Assembly: GCA_964023205.1 (NCBI GenBank)
Contig: OZ026848.1
Location: 34,397,912 to 34,461,911, forward strand
Reading direction: 5' to 3'
Source: Lutraria lutraria
Taxonomy: Eukaryota > Mollusca > Bivalvia > Venerida > Mactridae
Length of the DNA stretch: 64,000 nt
Of this stretch, positions 36,480 to 46,928 are shown in pieces. The notes under the pieces are model-generated. The model saw only the letters and a list, made by a program, of their open reading frames with translations. It was not told the DNA's origin and did not search any database. Each line of letters opens with the position of its first letter. The stretch's first letter is position 1. The position numbers and the translations under genes were made by a program.

Positions 36480-36556
36480 CAGTGATAAAATACATGGTCT
36501 TCACTGGGGTTTGAACCCTTGATCCCCAGCACTGTATAGGCACTCAACCATGTCAC
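36480..36556 (-). mobile_element. tRNA-like SINE fragment
   Basis: On the minus strand ATGGTTGAGTGCC (A-box-like) is followed about 45 bp later by GGGTTCAAACCCC (B-box-like). No full cloverleaf or CCA-compatible acceptor stem is seen, so this is a tRNA-derived fragment and not a gene. Confidence 0.55.
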
Positions 36557-36701
36557 AAAATAGATAACCCAATAGCAAGGCTGTTGAAATCGGCCAGTAT
36601 TCCTACAAGTTCTAATATTGTATAAAATTAATATGGACCATTGATGCAGTAGTGAGGATACAAAGGAATGTCTACCATTTGTCTGATGTACTGCATGCAC
36701 C

Positions 36702-36737
36702 CAGGGATGCTATATTACATGTAATATAGCATCCCTG
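36702..36737. repeat. Perfect 36 bp palindrome
   Basis: CAGGGATGCTATATTACA is followed without spacer by its exact reverse complement TGTAATATAGCATCCCTG. Confidence 0.97.
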
Positions 36738-38990
36738 ATGCACTGTAGTGAAATTAGTGTTCATGTTGTTGTCACAGAGGACCATGATGTTTTAACATCA
36801 TTGTAAAACATGTATAATTTTATAATGCCAGTACTGTATGGATTACAAATATTCATAAACTCTACTATAATAGTATCTCAGCATAATTGAATTGCATATA
36901 CTTGTCTTCTTTCAGAGTCATATTATGTTAGTTCAGATGTATATGAAGTGTAAGCAGTTCTGGGCCTTCTGATAGTTAACTAGTAAGTATGCGTATGGTC
37001 ATAATACCTCAGCAAATGAAGTTCGACAGGGTTGGAGTCACTCTGTCTGTCAGGCTGTTGGTTGGTCTGTCCTCATTCAATATCACAAGTTTGTGGAGCG
37101 AACTACATCCACATTCCTGAAGCAATTGCAGTGAAAGTTCAAATTATGTCATCACTGTGGAGTGTAGATGTACAAGACATAATTTTCATGCCCAGTGATT
37201 CACTCATTCCAGAGTTATTTGCCCTTGAACTTAACCATGTAGTAATCCGTATACTATTGCATTCTTAGACTATAGTGTCAAAGTGATGGTGGGGGTATAT
37301 GTCACTTCTGTTACAAAGGCTTTGAGCAGAGCGCTAGTTCAAAAGATGTTTAGTTTCTCAAGAACTTCTTCAAAAGACAAAAACAGAAACATTTGTATGT
37401 TCCTTAAACCATCTTTTCCCATTTGTACTTGATTTTTATCTAAAATGAGAATTTTCTGAAATGTATATGAGGATGAATGTTTAACTGATACTTACCGTAT
37501 TTTGTACATCTCATGATATGTGTGCATAACATAAAAAATGAAATTATAGTGTTAATCAAATGCTATTTTTCAAAATCTCATTGAATCTGGTAGATTGATG
37601 ATTTATTTAATTTGTCTTTATATTATATTTTCAATATTTTACCTGTCAATTATTTCTCTTTCAGATTTTTTGAGTCATAACAAGTATTCACCACTGATCA
37701 GAGGAATTTCAATATACTGCTATGATGAAGCCATTAACATGCAATATACTGGTTATTACATGTGGTGACTGTGATGTTTTCATGAATGAGTCACTATGAA
37801 CAGTATTTCCAATAATGTACAAAATTGAAACAATTCAGATTAATAACATTAAAATTGTGTGCATTGTTGAAATATATATGTATATGAACTTTACACTGAA
37901 GATATTTAATTAATACATATTCACTTTTGTACTGTGTATGTTCATTGGTAAAAACCTTTTGACAGATTGTATGTATTGTTTGCATGTGGAATAAATGTAG
38001 ATTGCTAAAGTACACATCAGATATTCTTATTTACTTACACAATGATTATACAATGAGTTTTATACTCAAATTCAATTTATACATAAAACTGGTACAAGAA
38101 AATATCAATACAATGTACTATATGTACATTAACATCAAATATACATCAAGATTAACCAAGTAGAATATTTCTAATGTCAAGCAAAAATATTCTGCTTTTT
38201 GGAGGAAAATCAATGCATTCCATTGCAAAAAATATCTGAATGCAATACAAAGTAATGCTGTACTATTTATTGCTGAACTATCAATGAGAGAATTTGGCAC
38301 AGACATTTTGTCATAAAAAACCTGTCCCTTAGTTGCAATGGTAACTGAATTGAAATTATTAATTTCAATAATGTTGGAAATGATATCACAGTTTCTACAA
38401 ATAAATTGTTTGATGTCCAAATGAAGGGAACATAAGGTGAAATACATTATATCAGACAAAATATTACTTTGTTTAAACTGCTCATATAAAATAATTCAGA
38501 TGCCATGGAAACAAAATATCTAAGAACATTGCTATACAATGCATGGATTTATGAAAATTTATGTGACTAAATTGCATTTTTGAAGAAAACTCAAAAATGA
38601 GATTTAAAAAAAAATAATTTCAACAGGTTACCATGGCAACTAAAATAATACATATATATATATTGACCATATCCCTGTCTCTGTCATATACAACAAATAT
38701 TATCACATTTCGTCCAATCATTATATATAAAATGGGTTTTTTTTTCAATTTCTAGCAAAAAGTATTTCTGTTGCCATGGCAACGCTTTTTATAGTGGAGC
38801 TTTAAAAATCATGTTTTCTTCAAATATGATGAATAGTGAACATATAATGAGATTTTGGACAGAATTTGACACAGGGCCATTTTTGGCCCTAAGTGAACCT
38901 ACTCCTTTCGTACACAGAACCCCGCTGCTTATTACGTAATACTCAAAAGATAAAAAATGAAAACAAGTATCACAGCTCTGAGGCACGGTT

Positions 38991-40080
38991 CGATAGATTA
39001 ATAGTTCCGCTTCAAAATACCGAAAACCGCTTTGAAATCCGTCATCATATAAGACGGCAATGTTAATTCGAAAATGACACCAATTGTGTTTTTTTTAAGC
39101 TGAGCAATTAACAATTAAAGTGTCGGATCAATATCGTCTCATGAAATCAACGAATTTGACGCACCCATTCAATTTTGATAGCCAATCAAAATCGCTTTTG
39201 TTTGCGAACCACGCCCATGTTTGATGTCTAGTAAGAGATTTTATAACAAGTTTTTTGTCATTGATGAATTAATAGTATCATATCGTACCAATACAATGCA
39301 CATTACGTTAGAGATGCTTAGCGCTGATAAGGAAAAGTCGATAAAGGGCTGCAGTATTTATCGCAATAAAACACCATTTTTGAGCGTTCAGTCAAAATGT
39401 TTTGTTGCTTGATATTAGAGTATGATATTTAATCTTTGTAAATAACGTTAAATATCATTTAACATTATTTTAGCGATTATTACTTTAAATGATATTCAAG
39501 ACATTAAAATACACTGCAATGTGGATGTAAGCTACTAACACTCATGCAATCAGCATCATACAATATAATCATTAGAGGTAATAATCAATGAAATAATATC
39601 TTCAATGTTGAGTTAATTTTCTTAAACATTAGAAAAAACGGAGTGTTATTTCTACGTCAACAAAGACTTATAACACAATGACTTATACATACATGTACTC
39701 AGATCATATATCGGCACAACTACAAGAAATGTCAATGCATTGTTAAACTTATAAAAGACAGAAAGTGTAGATGTTTGAGACAATGATGACATCTTCAGAG
39801 CAATGAAACTAAACGATATTCATCTGGATGAAACACATGTATTATACAACAGTCAAAGGCAACATAATAAAATATGTATTAAAAGATAATACACAAACAA
39901 ACACTACACAATATGCATAAACATGTATTATCAATGTATTGTATTCTGTAAATTAACATTCATAAACATGCCTTTCTTGTAAGAAAATTTCTGTACTTCT
40001 AGGTATTTGGCAGTGAAATAAATCCATGTTATATATTAAGTCCGATCTTCGAGGTGGGTAGCATCTTACTCTCGTTCCGT
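38991..40080. other. Non-coding stretch, nothing recognised
   Basis: AT-rich interior of the 8.6 kb inverted-repeat element, to the right of the nested element. Short frames only. Confidence 0.4.
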
Positions 40081-40082
40081 TT

Positions 40083-40275
40083 AGCTCCACCTTCCTACCG
40101 CACTCCAAGCTCCACCTTCCTACCGCACTCCAAGCTCCACCTTCCTACCGCACTCCAAGCTCCACCTTCCTACCACACTCCAAGCTCCACCTTCCTACCA
40201 CACTCCAAGCTCCACCTTCCTACCGCACTCCATTTTCCTACCGCACTCAACCTTCCTACCACACTCCAAGCACAC
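40083..40275. repeat. 25 bp repeat GCTCCACCTTCCTACCGCACT
   Basis: Seven or eight units of about 25 bp, the last ones shortened. The open frame across it is an artefact. Confidence 0.92.
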
Positions 40276-40924
40276 CTTTCTTGAAAGCATTCCTGTCCCG
40301 ACTTTCAAATTTATTGAAGCAACAATAAGTGCAGTACATCGCAACTGCTAGCAGGTACACGTCCTGAAATGTACTTGATGCAATAACACTTCAAACCGCC
40401 TTATAACGGTAACGTGATTTATGTCTGCTTGTAGCAATACCATAATAATTATTAGAATCATTCTAAATGAAGTCAACCCAAACACTAAGCATTTTAACAC
40501 GTATCAAAACATGCGGACACTCGAAGTTTATGCCAAAATTGTATGCGTGCTTTGAGTGGGTAAGTAAGTAAGTAGTTTAATAGTCAAATTCTAAAATGTT
40601 CTTGTAAAGACAACGCTTATTTCACAACACTGTTTGGACAAATAAAATACTTACGTGATGTTTTCAATGTTCGTATGACAGAAAACGCGCTTGTTACGAT
40701 AACTTTGTGACGTCACTAGGTCACGTGGATTCCCCACACTGACGTATGTGTCAAAAAATGGCAATATTCTAAATCTATGTATATAGATGGTAAAACTGTC
40801 GCATGTGTGGTTATACTAGTAGATGGTAAAATATTGAACGCCTTAACTGTCTTATATTACCAAACAGTTCGATAGAATGTCAATATCGCTGAACATAAAT
40901 GCATGCGACCACTATATAATGGCA

Positions 40925-41320
40925 AAATCTTTATATATAAATATAAAAATCAATATACAATGGCAAAACATTAATATATAAAGATATAACTTCATTATAT
41001 AAAGGTAAAACATTAATATATAAAGGCATAACTTCTTTATATGTAGATAAAACATTTATATATAAAGACATAACTTCCTTATATAAAGGTAAAACATTAA
41101 TATATAAAGGCATAACTTCTTTATATGTAGATAAAACATTTATATGTAAAGGCATAACTTCCTTATATAAAGGTAAAACGTTAACATATAAAAGCAAAAC
41201 TTCATTATATAAAGGTAAAACATTAATATACAAAGGCATAACTTCCTTATATAAAGGTAAAACATTGATATATAAAGGCACAACTTTATTATATAAAGTG
41301 CTTTCTTCATTATATAAAGT
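40925..41320 (-). repeat. 42 bp array, left foldback arm
   Basis: About 9 units, complementary in orientation to the right arm, with AAAGGTAAAACATTAATATA and TAAAGGCATAACTTC. Confidence 0.92.
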
Positions 41321-41340
41321 GAAGGCTAAAAAAAAAAGGC

Positions 41341-42500
41341 TAAAAAAAATATTTTTCTGTTGTTTATTCTATTTTGAATACAAAAACTAGAATTTCTTAA
41401 TGCCATTTTCGGATTGCAATAAACTTCTTAGCATCAAAATATTAGCATTATGTCTATAATACAATTCATACGTCATTGATTATAATAGATGTCTAAAAGA
41501 TTAAGTTTTATCTTATTACTCTAAGTTTAAAGCCTTAGATATTTCAAGAGGAAGACTCCCTAAATACTGGTAGAAATTTAAATATCAAGATTAAGGTTAG
41601 ATTATTGAATATTAATTATCAATGACTAACAACCTTGAAAATACTTGCTTTGATGACAATATAAAAACCACCAAACTGTACCTCTCAATCAGCAGTCACC
41701 AGTTAAACATGTAAAAGATAACTGATTGTTGAAGTACACTTGAGTTTATTTCATCTTCATATTAAATACTTAACAAAAGTGCTAACAAGTTACCTTAGAA
41801 CTACATTGAACTAAGAATATATTTTTCAGGAGTATTACTTATCTTTACGGGGAAGTGTCTACATTGATACTTAATAAATTCTTTGCTTATGAATATTTGG
41901 ATCAAATGTTTGTTTTCCTTCATAAATCCCAACCAAAAGTATGTAAAAGTGATAGCTAGAAACGCGTTGACCTTTCCCCAAGCATTTTTGCATGTGTAAA
42001 AGTATTTTGTTTAATTGAAACTCAAATATAACATTCATAACAAAAGCACTTATTTTTAGTCCTGTTGATTGAGGCTCGTTTCTAGTGGTAACAGCTTAAT
42101 TAATCAGGGACTAAGCTTACTTTAGGCCGTGTAGGAGTATGGGCTATACGCTCTATTTACAGGAAAGTGAAAATTACTGAGCAAAAACATTTCTGAAGGG
42201 CGTATGCCAAGATCCCCTATAATTCGGCCTACCAACTCCTCTCCTGTTAATACAATAAAATTCTACCTGTTTGTGAATTTATATTTTGTATAGACATTAA
42301 TAATATTTTGTCTTGTACAAGGATATTCTTTAACTGAGGAAAGTTATGGACAAAAATTCCTTATCCTAGGTTATGGAAAAGGAATTTCTTATGGTAATAC
42401 TTAAGATTCTTCGTGAATATCACCCAAGTTGATGTCTATTCCGCGTGAATAATCTGCCGCGCAAATGTCACGGTGCGCACATAAATTTATTTACATCGTG
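41341..42500. other. Unique centre of the foldback element
   Basis: No open frame with transposase features. AT-rich sequence with no internal repeats noticed. Confidence 0.5.
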
Positions 42501-42523
42501 AATTTTAGCCTTCACTTTATATA

Positions 42524-43905
42524 ATGAAGAAAGCACTTTATATAAAAGTTATGCCTTTATATATCAATGTTTTACCTTTATATAAGGAAGTAATGCCTTT
42601 ATATATTAGTGTTTTACCTTTATATAATGAAGTTATGCGTTTATATATTAGTGTTTTACCTTTATATAATGAAGTTATGCCTTTATATATTAATGTTTTA
42701 CCTTCATATAATGAAGCTATGCCTTTATATATCAATGTTTTACCTTTATATAAGGAAGTTATGCCTTTATACATTATTGTTATACCTTTATATAATGAAG
42801 TTATGCCTTTATATATTAATGCTTTACCTTTATATAATGAAGTTATGCCTTTATACATTATTGTTATACCTTTATATAATGAAGTTATGCCTTTATATAT
42901 TAGTGTTTTACCTTTATATAATGAAGTTATGCCTTTATACATTATTGTTATACCTTTATATAATGAAGTTATGCCTTTATACATTATTGTTATACCTTTA
43001 TATAATGAAGTTATGCCTTTAAACATTATTGTTATACCTTTATATAATGAAGTTATGCCTTTATATATTAATGTTTTACCTTTATATAAGGAAGTTATGC
43101 CTTTATACATTATTGTTATACCTTCATATAATGAAGTTATGACTTTATATATCAATGTTTTACCTTTATATAATGAAGTTATGCCTTTATATATTAATGT
43201 TTTACCTTTATATAATGAAGTTATGCCTTTATACATTATTGTTATACCTTCATATAATGAAGTTATGCCTTTATATATTAATGTTTTACCTTTATATAAG
43301 GAAGTTATGCCTTTATACATTATTGTTATACCTTCATATAATGAAGCTATGCCTTTATATATCAATGTTTTACCTTTATATAATGAAGTTATGCCTTAAT
43401 ATATTAATGTTTTACCTTTATATAATGAAGTTATGCCTTTACATATTAATGTTTTACCTTCATATAATGAAGCTATGCCTTTATATATTAATGTTTTACC
43501 TTCATATAATGAAGTTATGCCTTTATATATCAATGTTTTACCTTTATATAAGGAAGTTATGCCTTTATACATTATTGTTATACCTTTATATAATGAAGTT
43601 ATGCCTTTATATATTAATGCTTTACCTTTATATAATGAAGTTATGCCTTTATATATTAATGTTTTACCTTCGTATAATGAAGTTATGCCTTTATATATTA
43701 ATGTTTTACCTTTATATAAAGAAGTTATGCCTTTATGTATCAATGTTTTACCTTTATATAATGAAGTTATGCCTTTATATATTTATGTTTTACCTTTATA
43801 TGAGGAAGTTATGCCTTTATATATAAATGTTTTATCTACATATAAAGAAGTTATATCTTTATATATCAATGTTTTGCCATTGTATATTGATTTTTATGTT
43901 TATAT
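42524..43905 (+). repeat. 42 bp array, right foldback arm
   Basis: About 33 units with TATGCCTTTATATATTAATG and TTTTACCTTTATATAATGAAG; a subtype has ACATTATTGTTATACC. The arm is about 3.5 times longer than the left one, so the arms expanded unequally. Long frames on both strands (MPLYINVLPLYNEV and others) follow from the 42 bp period and are rejected as genes. Confidence 0.95.
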
Positions 43906-44151
43906 ATAGAGATTTTGCCATTATATAGTGGTCGCATGCATTTATGTTCAGCGATATTGACATTATATTGGACTGTTTGGTAATATAAGACAGTTAAGGC
44001 GTTCCATAGTAAAACCTGTAGAATGTTAGGTGTTTTGATAGTAAAGTGTGAACTGTTAGTCGTAGATATGGTAAATGCGAATGACTATAAGATTATTGTT
44101 ATGTTTGGTATAAGAGTGGGTGACATGTAGTGTATGCATTTTATCATTCAG

Positions 44152-44251
44152 GTTAGATAATCCATGTATATTGGACGGCGATGGAAACTGTGATCGTGCC
44201 TACGGATACATCCATCGGTGGAAACTTAACAGTGACATCACAAGTTTTGTA
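44152..44251 (+). CDS. Integrin beta exon: specificity-determining loop of beta-I
   Basis: Acceptor TTATCATTCAG to 44151, donor GTGAGA at 44252; 100 nt, phase 2 to 0. With the preceding exon it reads AQLDNPCILDGDGNCDRAYG then YIHRWKLNSDITSFV. NPC-x7-C is the disulfide-closed specificity loop. Its content, ILDGDGN, is acidic and Gly-rich. The donor could alternatively be GTAGTG three bases earlier, which would only drop a Val. The exon follows a 12 kb intron. Confidence 0.9.
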
Positions 44252-44494
44252 GTGAGATTTTTATATTTTAATTCTTTAAATTCGTTTAAAATGAAAAGAA
44301 TCGTGTGGTTACAGAGAGAACGGATTAATGTTAAAACCCCGTTAGCTTTTTGCTGTAGAAAAATATATGCAAAAACATTTAATTGCTGATATTATACCAA
44401 TATAATTATTAACGACGAAACAAGCCCTTTTTCGTCTGAAAACACTCATTTTACTGTGATTTTTGCTTTTGTAAACTTGACATAAGTAGACCGC

Positions 44495-44850
44495 GTGACG
44501 TCACTTTACTACGTGTGCATAGCATTGACTGCGGAAAAACACAGGTGTTCTATAAATAGTATTTATTCCAATGATATTGAAAAAAATACGATAGTGGTTT
44601 CTGAAACATTTTGTCTTGCTATAAAGTATGCACGGGAGGAAAACACACCGGATTCCTCTGTTATAGAACAAACAGAATCTATTAGGACCTATACATTTAT
44701 AAGTTTATGGGACTTTAAATAATCATCGTGTACGAAATAAAACTGAAAGGAATGAAAGATTATACATTTTTTGTAAGAGTAGATACATTGAAGACGAAAA
44801 TCATTTTATTATTAAATGCTCGTTGTATAAAGATTTAAGGAAATAATTCA
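44495..44850 (+). pseudogene. LINE ORF2 C-terminal fragment
   Basis: A frame to 44722 with AIKYAREEN, then after a stop NKTERNERLYIFCKSRYIED, followed by ENHFIIKCSLYKDLRK (to about 44845). RxERxCxxCxxxxIEDExHFxxxCxxYxxLR is the C-terminal zinc-finger-like motif of several LINE clades. The first Cys is replaced by Ile/Phe context, and stops interrupt the frame. It probably belongs to the same clade as the fragment at 26690. Confidence 0.6.
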
Positions 44851-44902
44851 TTGACTAGAATCTAGTATTATTTATCATTACACCAACACATGTTTGAATT
44901 AC

Positions 44903-45064
44903 ATTACAACCTGTCCAGAGCGGCGGCCCTCTGTTGAGCAACAATCTTCCTTTAACAACAGCATGATTTTTCCCACTGTACGATTTAACTTTTCATTTAA
45001 CTTTTCAACAACAACATAATTTTGCTACTCCAATTGGAAGTTGCTTTGGAAAAGTTTTACTGTA
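44903..45064 (-). mobile_element. MITE of the CAGTG-AACCTCTCC family, inverted
   Basis: Left end TTACAACCTGTCCAGAGCG and right end inward CAGTAAAACTTTTCCAAAGC, with internal CAACAACATAATTTTG, the complement of the CAAAATTATTTTGTTGTTG type seen at 63815-63835. Confidence 0.7.
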
Positions 45065-45239
45065 TTTCGAAATATTTTGAATTAACAACCACTGACCTTT
45101 GTTTAATCATTAAAATTGTATTGATGAGTTAAGATTTTGTAATTTAAATTATTTAATACCATTCTTTTTATAGATTATGTCATAATAAAGTTATGTTCTG
45201 TATAAATAACATGCTTTATCTTATCACAATAGAAGTTAA

Positions 45240-45755
45240 AGGGGCATGCCCTTGAACTGAAGCGTCTCAAATATCAATCAAATTGGTATCATTTTAATGC
45301 CTAAATCAATTAATGAAAGTCCTGTAAAATATTTACAAAACATCCCACTAGTTTACTCAAAATACACTTTTCAAGATTTACAAAACCTGCCGATTTCGGC
45401 CTCAGAAATTATTCGTCATTTTCACAACTCGACCGTTTCGGTATCTGTCAAAACCGAAAATATCGCGGAGTTAATGTCAACAAACTGAAATGGTAAGTAT
45501 TTCTCATGTTATGTTCACTTGAAAGGCAGCGCACATGCTCAGTTAAACTCTCAGACGTATTGGAAATATCGTTGTCGTCAATAAAAGGCTGTAAGCCTTT
45601 TATTCAAACCGACATACAAATACCGACGCGCGCGTTATAGGGTCATTTTTGAGCGGACATTCTTCTTTGACTTTTTGGTAATAATTGGTTTTACAAATGA
45701 CAAACGCATTTTTGGTGTCGAAAAAGAAGACACAGCAGTTCCTGGGCATGTCCCT
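45240..45755. mobile_element. piggyBac-like MITE with TTAA target duplication
   Basis: Terminal repeats AGGGGCATGCCCTTGAACTG and, inward from the right, AGGGACATGCCCAGGAACTG are flanked by TTAA (45236-45239 and 45756-45759). 516 bp. TTAA duplications are characteristic of piggyBac. A 63-codon frame inside (45297-45488) shows no transposase features. The element ends about 50 bp before an integrin exon. Confidence 0.75.
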
Positions 45756-45806
45756 TTAAGTTATATTATACAATGTATTTGAAGTTTTATTTGTCCGATC
45801 TTTCAG

Positions 45807-45893
45807 AACACGATCAAGAATGCTAATACGTCAGCCAACTTCGATCCAATGGAGGGAGGTTTGGATGCAATTCTACAAGCGTCAGTTTGTCCG
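45807..45893 (+). CDS. Integrin beta exon: beta-I domain, DPMEGG metal-site segment
   Basis: Acceptor CGATCTTTCAG to 45806, donor GTAATT at 45894; 87 nt, phase 0 to 0. Encodes NTIKNANTSANFDPMEGGLD then AILQASVC. In other beta chains this segment reads N-x-D-x-P-E-G-G-x-D-A. Here the Asn, Asp and Glu metal ligands are kept, while the Pro before Glu is Met and a Pro sits one place earlier. The Cys in QASVC forms the conserved long beta-I disulfide with NDGNC two exons later. Confidence 0.93.
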
Positions 45894-46297
45894 GTAATTA
45901 TTCTTATATACATTATGGTATAATAACTTTATAAGTAGTGTAGGTTTGTCTAGATAACATACAACTTGTGCATGAAAACTAATAAAGAGTAAACTTGTTT
46001 GTATACTCTCAGGAAGAAGTTAGTGTTTCTATATGTTCTGAGTTAAGACTAGTCAGTTGACTGTTCTTCTTTTTAATATGATGTTTCGGTTATCAAAGTC
46101 AAGAAAACAATATTTTCATATCAATGAAAGGGTGCGTTTTTAATAGGTTGCTAGCTTATAATTCAAAAAGAAACCACATATTGGCCATTATAGTGAAACG
46201 ACATATTTCTTGATGCTTCTGATATGTGACAAACATGCTTATATTGTCAGTTTACATCAAACTGTCAACTTTTACACTATGAGATTTCATATAATTC

Positions 46298-46556
46298 GTC
46301 TCCGTGGTCGAGTGGTTAAGATCGCAGACTTCAAATCACTGTAACCTCTCACTCACTAATAGAAGGTCGTGGGTTCGAGTCCAGCTACCAACCATGTCTC
46401 TTTATGTGAGAAAGCAAGTAGTTGCTTACGGAAGATGAGAGTCTAGTACTGGTTCTTCCCAGGAACGATGGTTAGGTGAACTGTCCGCCTCATATTCGTC
46501 TGACTGTTGAAGGGGACAAACAAACTAACTGTCGTGTGTGTCATTGTGTTCTGTTA
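46298..46556 (+). mobile_element. tRNA-derived SINE in integrin intron
   Basis: A-box TGGTCGAGTGG at 46305-46315 and B-box GGTTCGAGTCC at 46372-46382 match RNA polymerase III consensus closely; the distance and an enlarged variable region suggest a Leu/Ser-type tRNA origin. The body has GCAAGTAGTTGCTTACGGAA and CCCAGGAACGATGGTTAGGT. The end is near GGGGACAAACAAACTAACT. It sits about 20-40 bp before the next integrin exon, in the same orientation. No standard acceptor stem, hence not a tRNA gene. Confidence 0.8.
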
Positions 46557-46575
46557 TCGTATTTCATATTTCCAG

Positions 46576-46659
46576 GATGTTATCGGCTGGAGAAATCAAT
46601 CTAGAAGAGTACTCGTACATATATCTGATGGAGGATTCCATTTTGCTGGTGACGGGAAG
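46576..46659 (+). CDS. Integrin beta exon: beta-I domain, GWRN segment
   Basis: Acceptor CATATTTCCAG to 46575, donor GTACGT at 46660; 84 nt, phase 0 to 0. Encodes DVIGWRNQSRRVLVHISDGG then FHFAGDGK. IGWRN and the Asp of ISDGG (MIDAS ligand position, usually TTDA) are conserved. Confidence 0.94.
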
Positions 46660-46928
46660 GTACGTTAAGTACTCACAAATATCTGTGTCTGCATTGCTCA
46701 GAACGTACTATACATAGCAAAAACGTAATCCACATATCATATGTTTTCAAAACTACTTACAGTGTCATTCTTGTATACACTATATAATATCATATTGTAC
46801 CATTACTACATTACCAAACCATAATGGTGATGCTCTACAGGCAATAAAAACATGTCAGGTTGATGTCAGAGACACAGACATGTTTATATACAACAAGTTG
46901 ATGGATGCCTAACGTCAGTGAAGGCACA

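Larger units (their letters stand above)
35940..38000 (+). ncRNA. Possible three-exon non-coding transcript
   Basis: Three signals line up: a GTAAGT donor at 36022; an exon-like 36916-36982 between CTTCTTTCAG and GTAAGT; and a TTATTTCTCTTTCAG acceptor before 37665, followed by AATAAA at 37990-37995. The pieces have no long common frame. The order of consensus sites is suggestive only; they could be chance in AT-rich DNA. Confidence 0.2.
34829..38990. mobile_element. 4 kb inverted-repeat element nested inside the 8.6 kb element
   Basis: Left arm: AACCGTGCCTCA (34829), AAAGGGGTAGGTTCACTTAG and GGCCCTGTG, then GTTGCCATAGCAAC and ATGGTTGCTATGGAAAC. Right arm (38480-38990): the reverse complement with GCCATTTTTGGCCCTAAGTG, AACCTACTCCTTTCG and TGAGGCACGGTT. 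The arms differ by several gaps. No target duplication could be fixed. The inside carries a possible spliced non-coding transcript, a perfect palindrome and a tRNA-like fragment. Confidence 0.65.
32117..40739. mobile_element. 8.6 kb element or region framed by inverted repeats of about 100 bp
   Basis: GTGTGGGGAATCCACGTGAA and CTAGTGACGTCACGAAGTT at 32117-32155 are mirrored by the reverse complement at 40690-40739 (TTGTGACGTCACTAGGTCAC, GTGGATTCCCCACAC). Similarity continues to AAAACATCACGT at about 32195 and 40655. The arms start about 30 bp after an integrin splice donor. Each arm carries TGACGTCA (CRE) and CACGTG (E-box). The inside holds a minisatellite, a Harbinger-like fragment and another inverted-repeat element; no transposase is recognised. 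Confidence 0.65.
40820..44012. mobile_element. Foldback-type element with tandem-repeat arms
   Basis: Outer sequence AACGCCTTAACTGTCTTATA (about 40838) recurs inverted as TATAAGACAGTTAAGGCGTT (about 43985-44003). Next inward, GCTGAACATAAATGCATGCG and CCACTATATAATGGC are mirrored at 43917-43955. Then come 42 bp arrays in opposite orientation on the two sides (40925-41320 and 42524-43905). The inner boundary TTTCTTCATTATATAAAGTG with AAGGCTAAAA (41303-41337) is mirrored at 42503-42540. A unique centre of about 1.16 kb (41340-42500) lies between. Long inverted arms made of tandem repeats are the hallmark of foldback elements. No transposase is seen. The right end is 140 bp before an integrin exon. 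Confidence 0.75.

Noticed and set aside
42524..43909. Long MPLYINVLPLYNEV-type frames on both strands
   Set aside because: By-product of 42 bp units in the foldback arm.
45297..45488. 63-codon open frame
   Set aside because: Lies inside the TTAA-flanked MITE and shows no protein-like features.
46298..46390. Functional tRNA gene
   Set aside because: A and B boxes are good, but there is no consistent acceptor stem, the variable region is overlong, and a SINE body follows.
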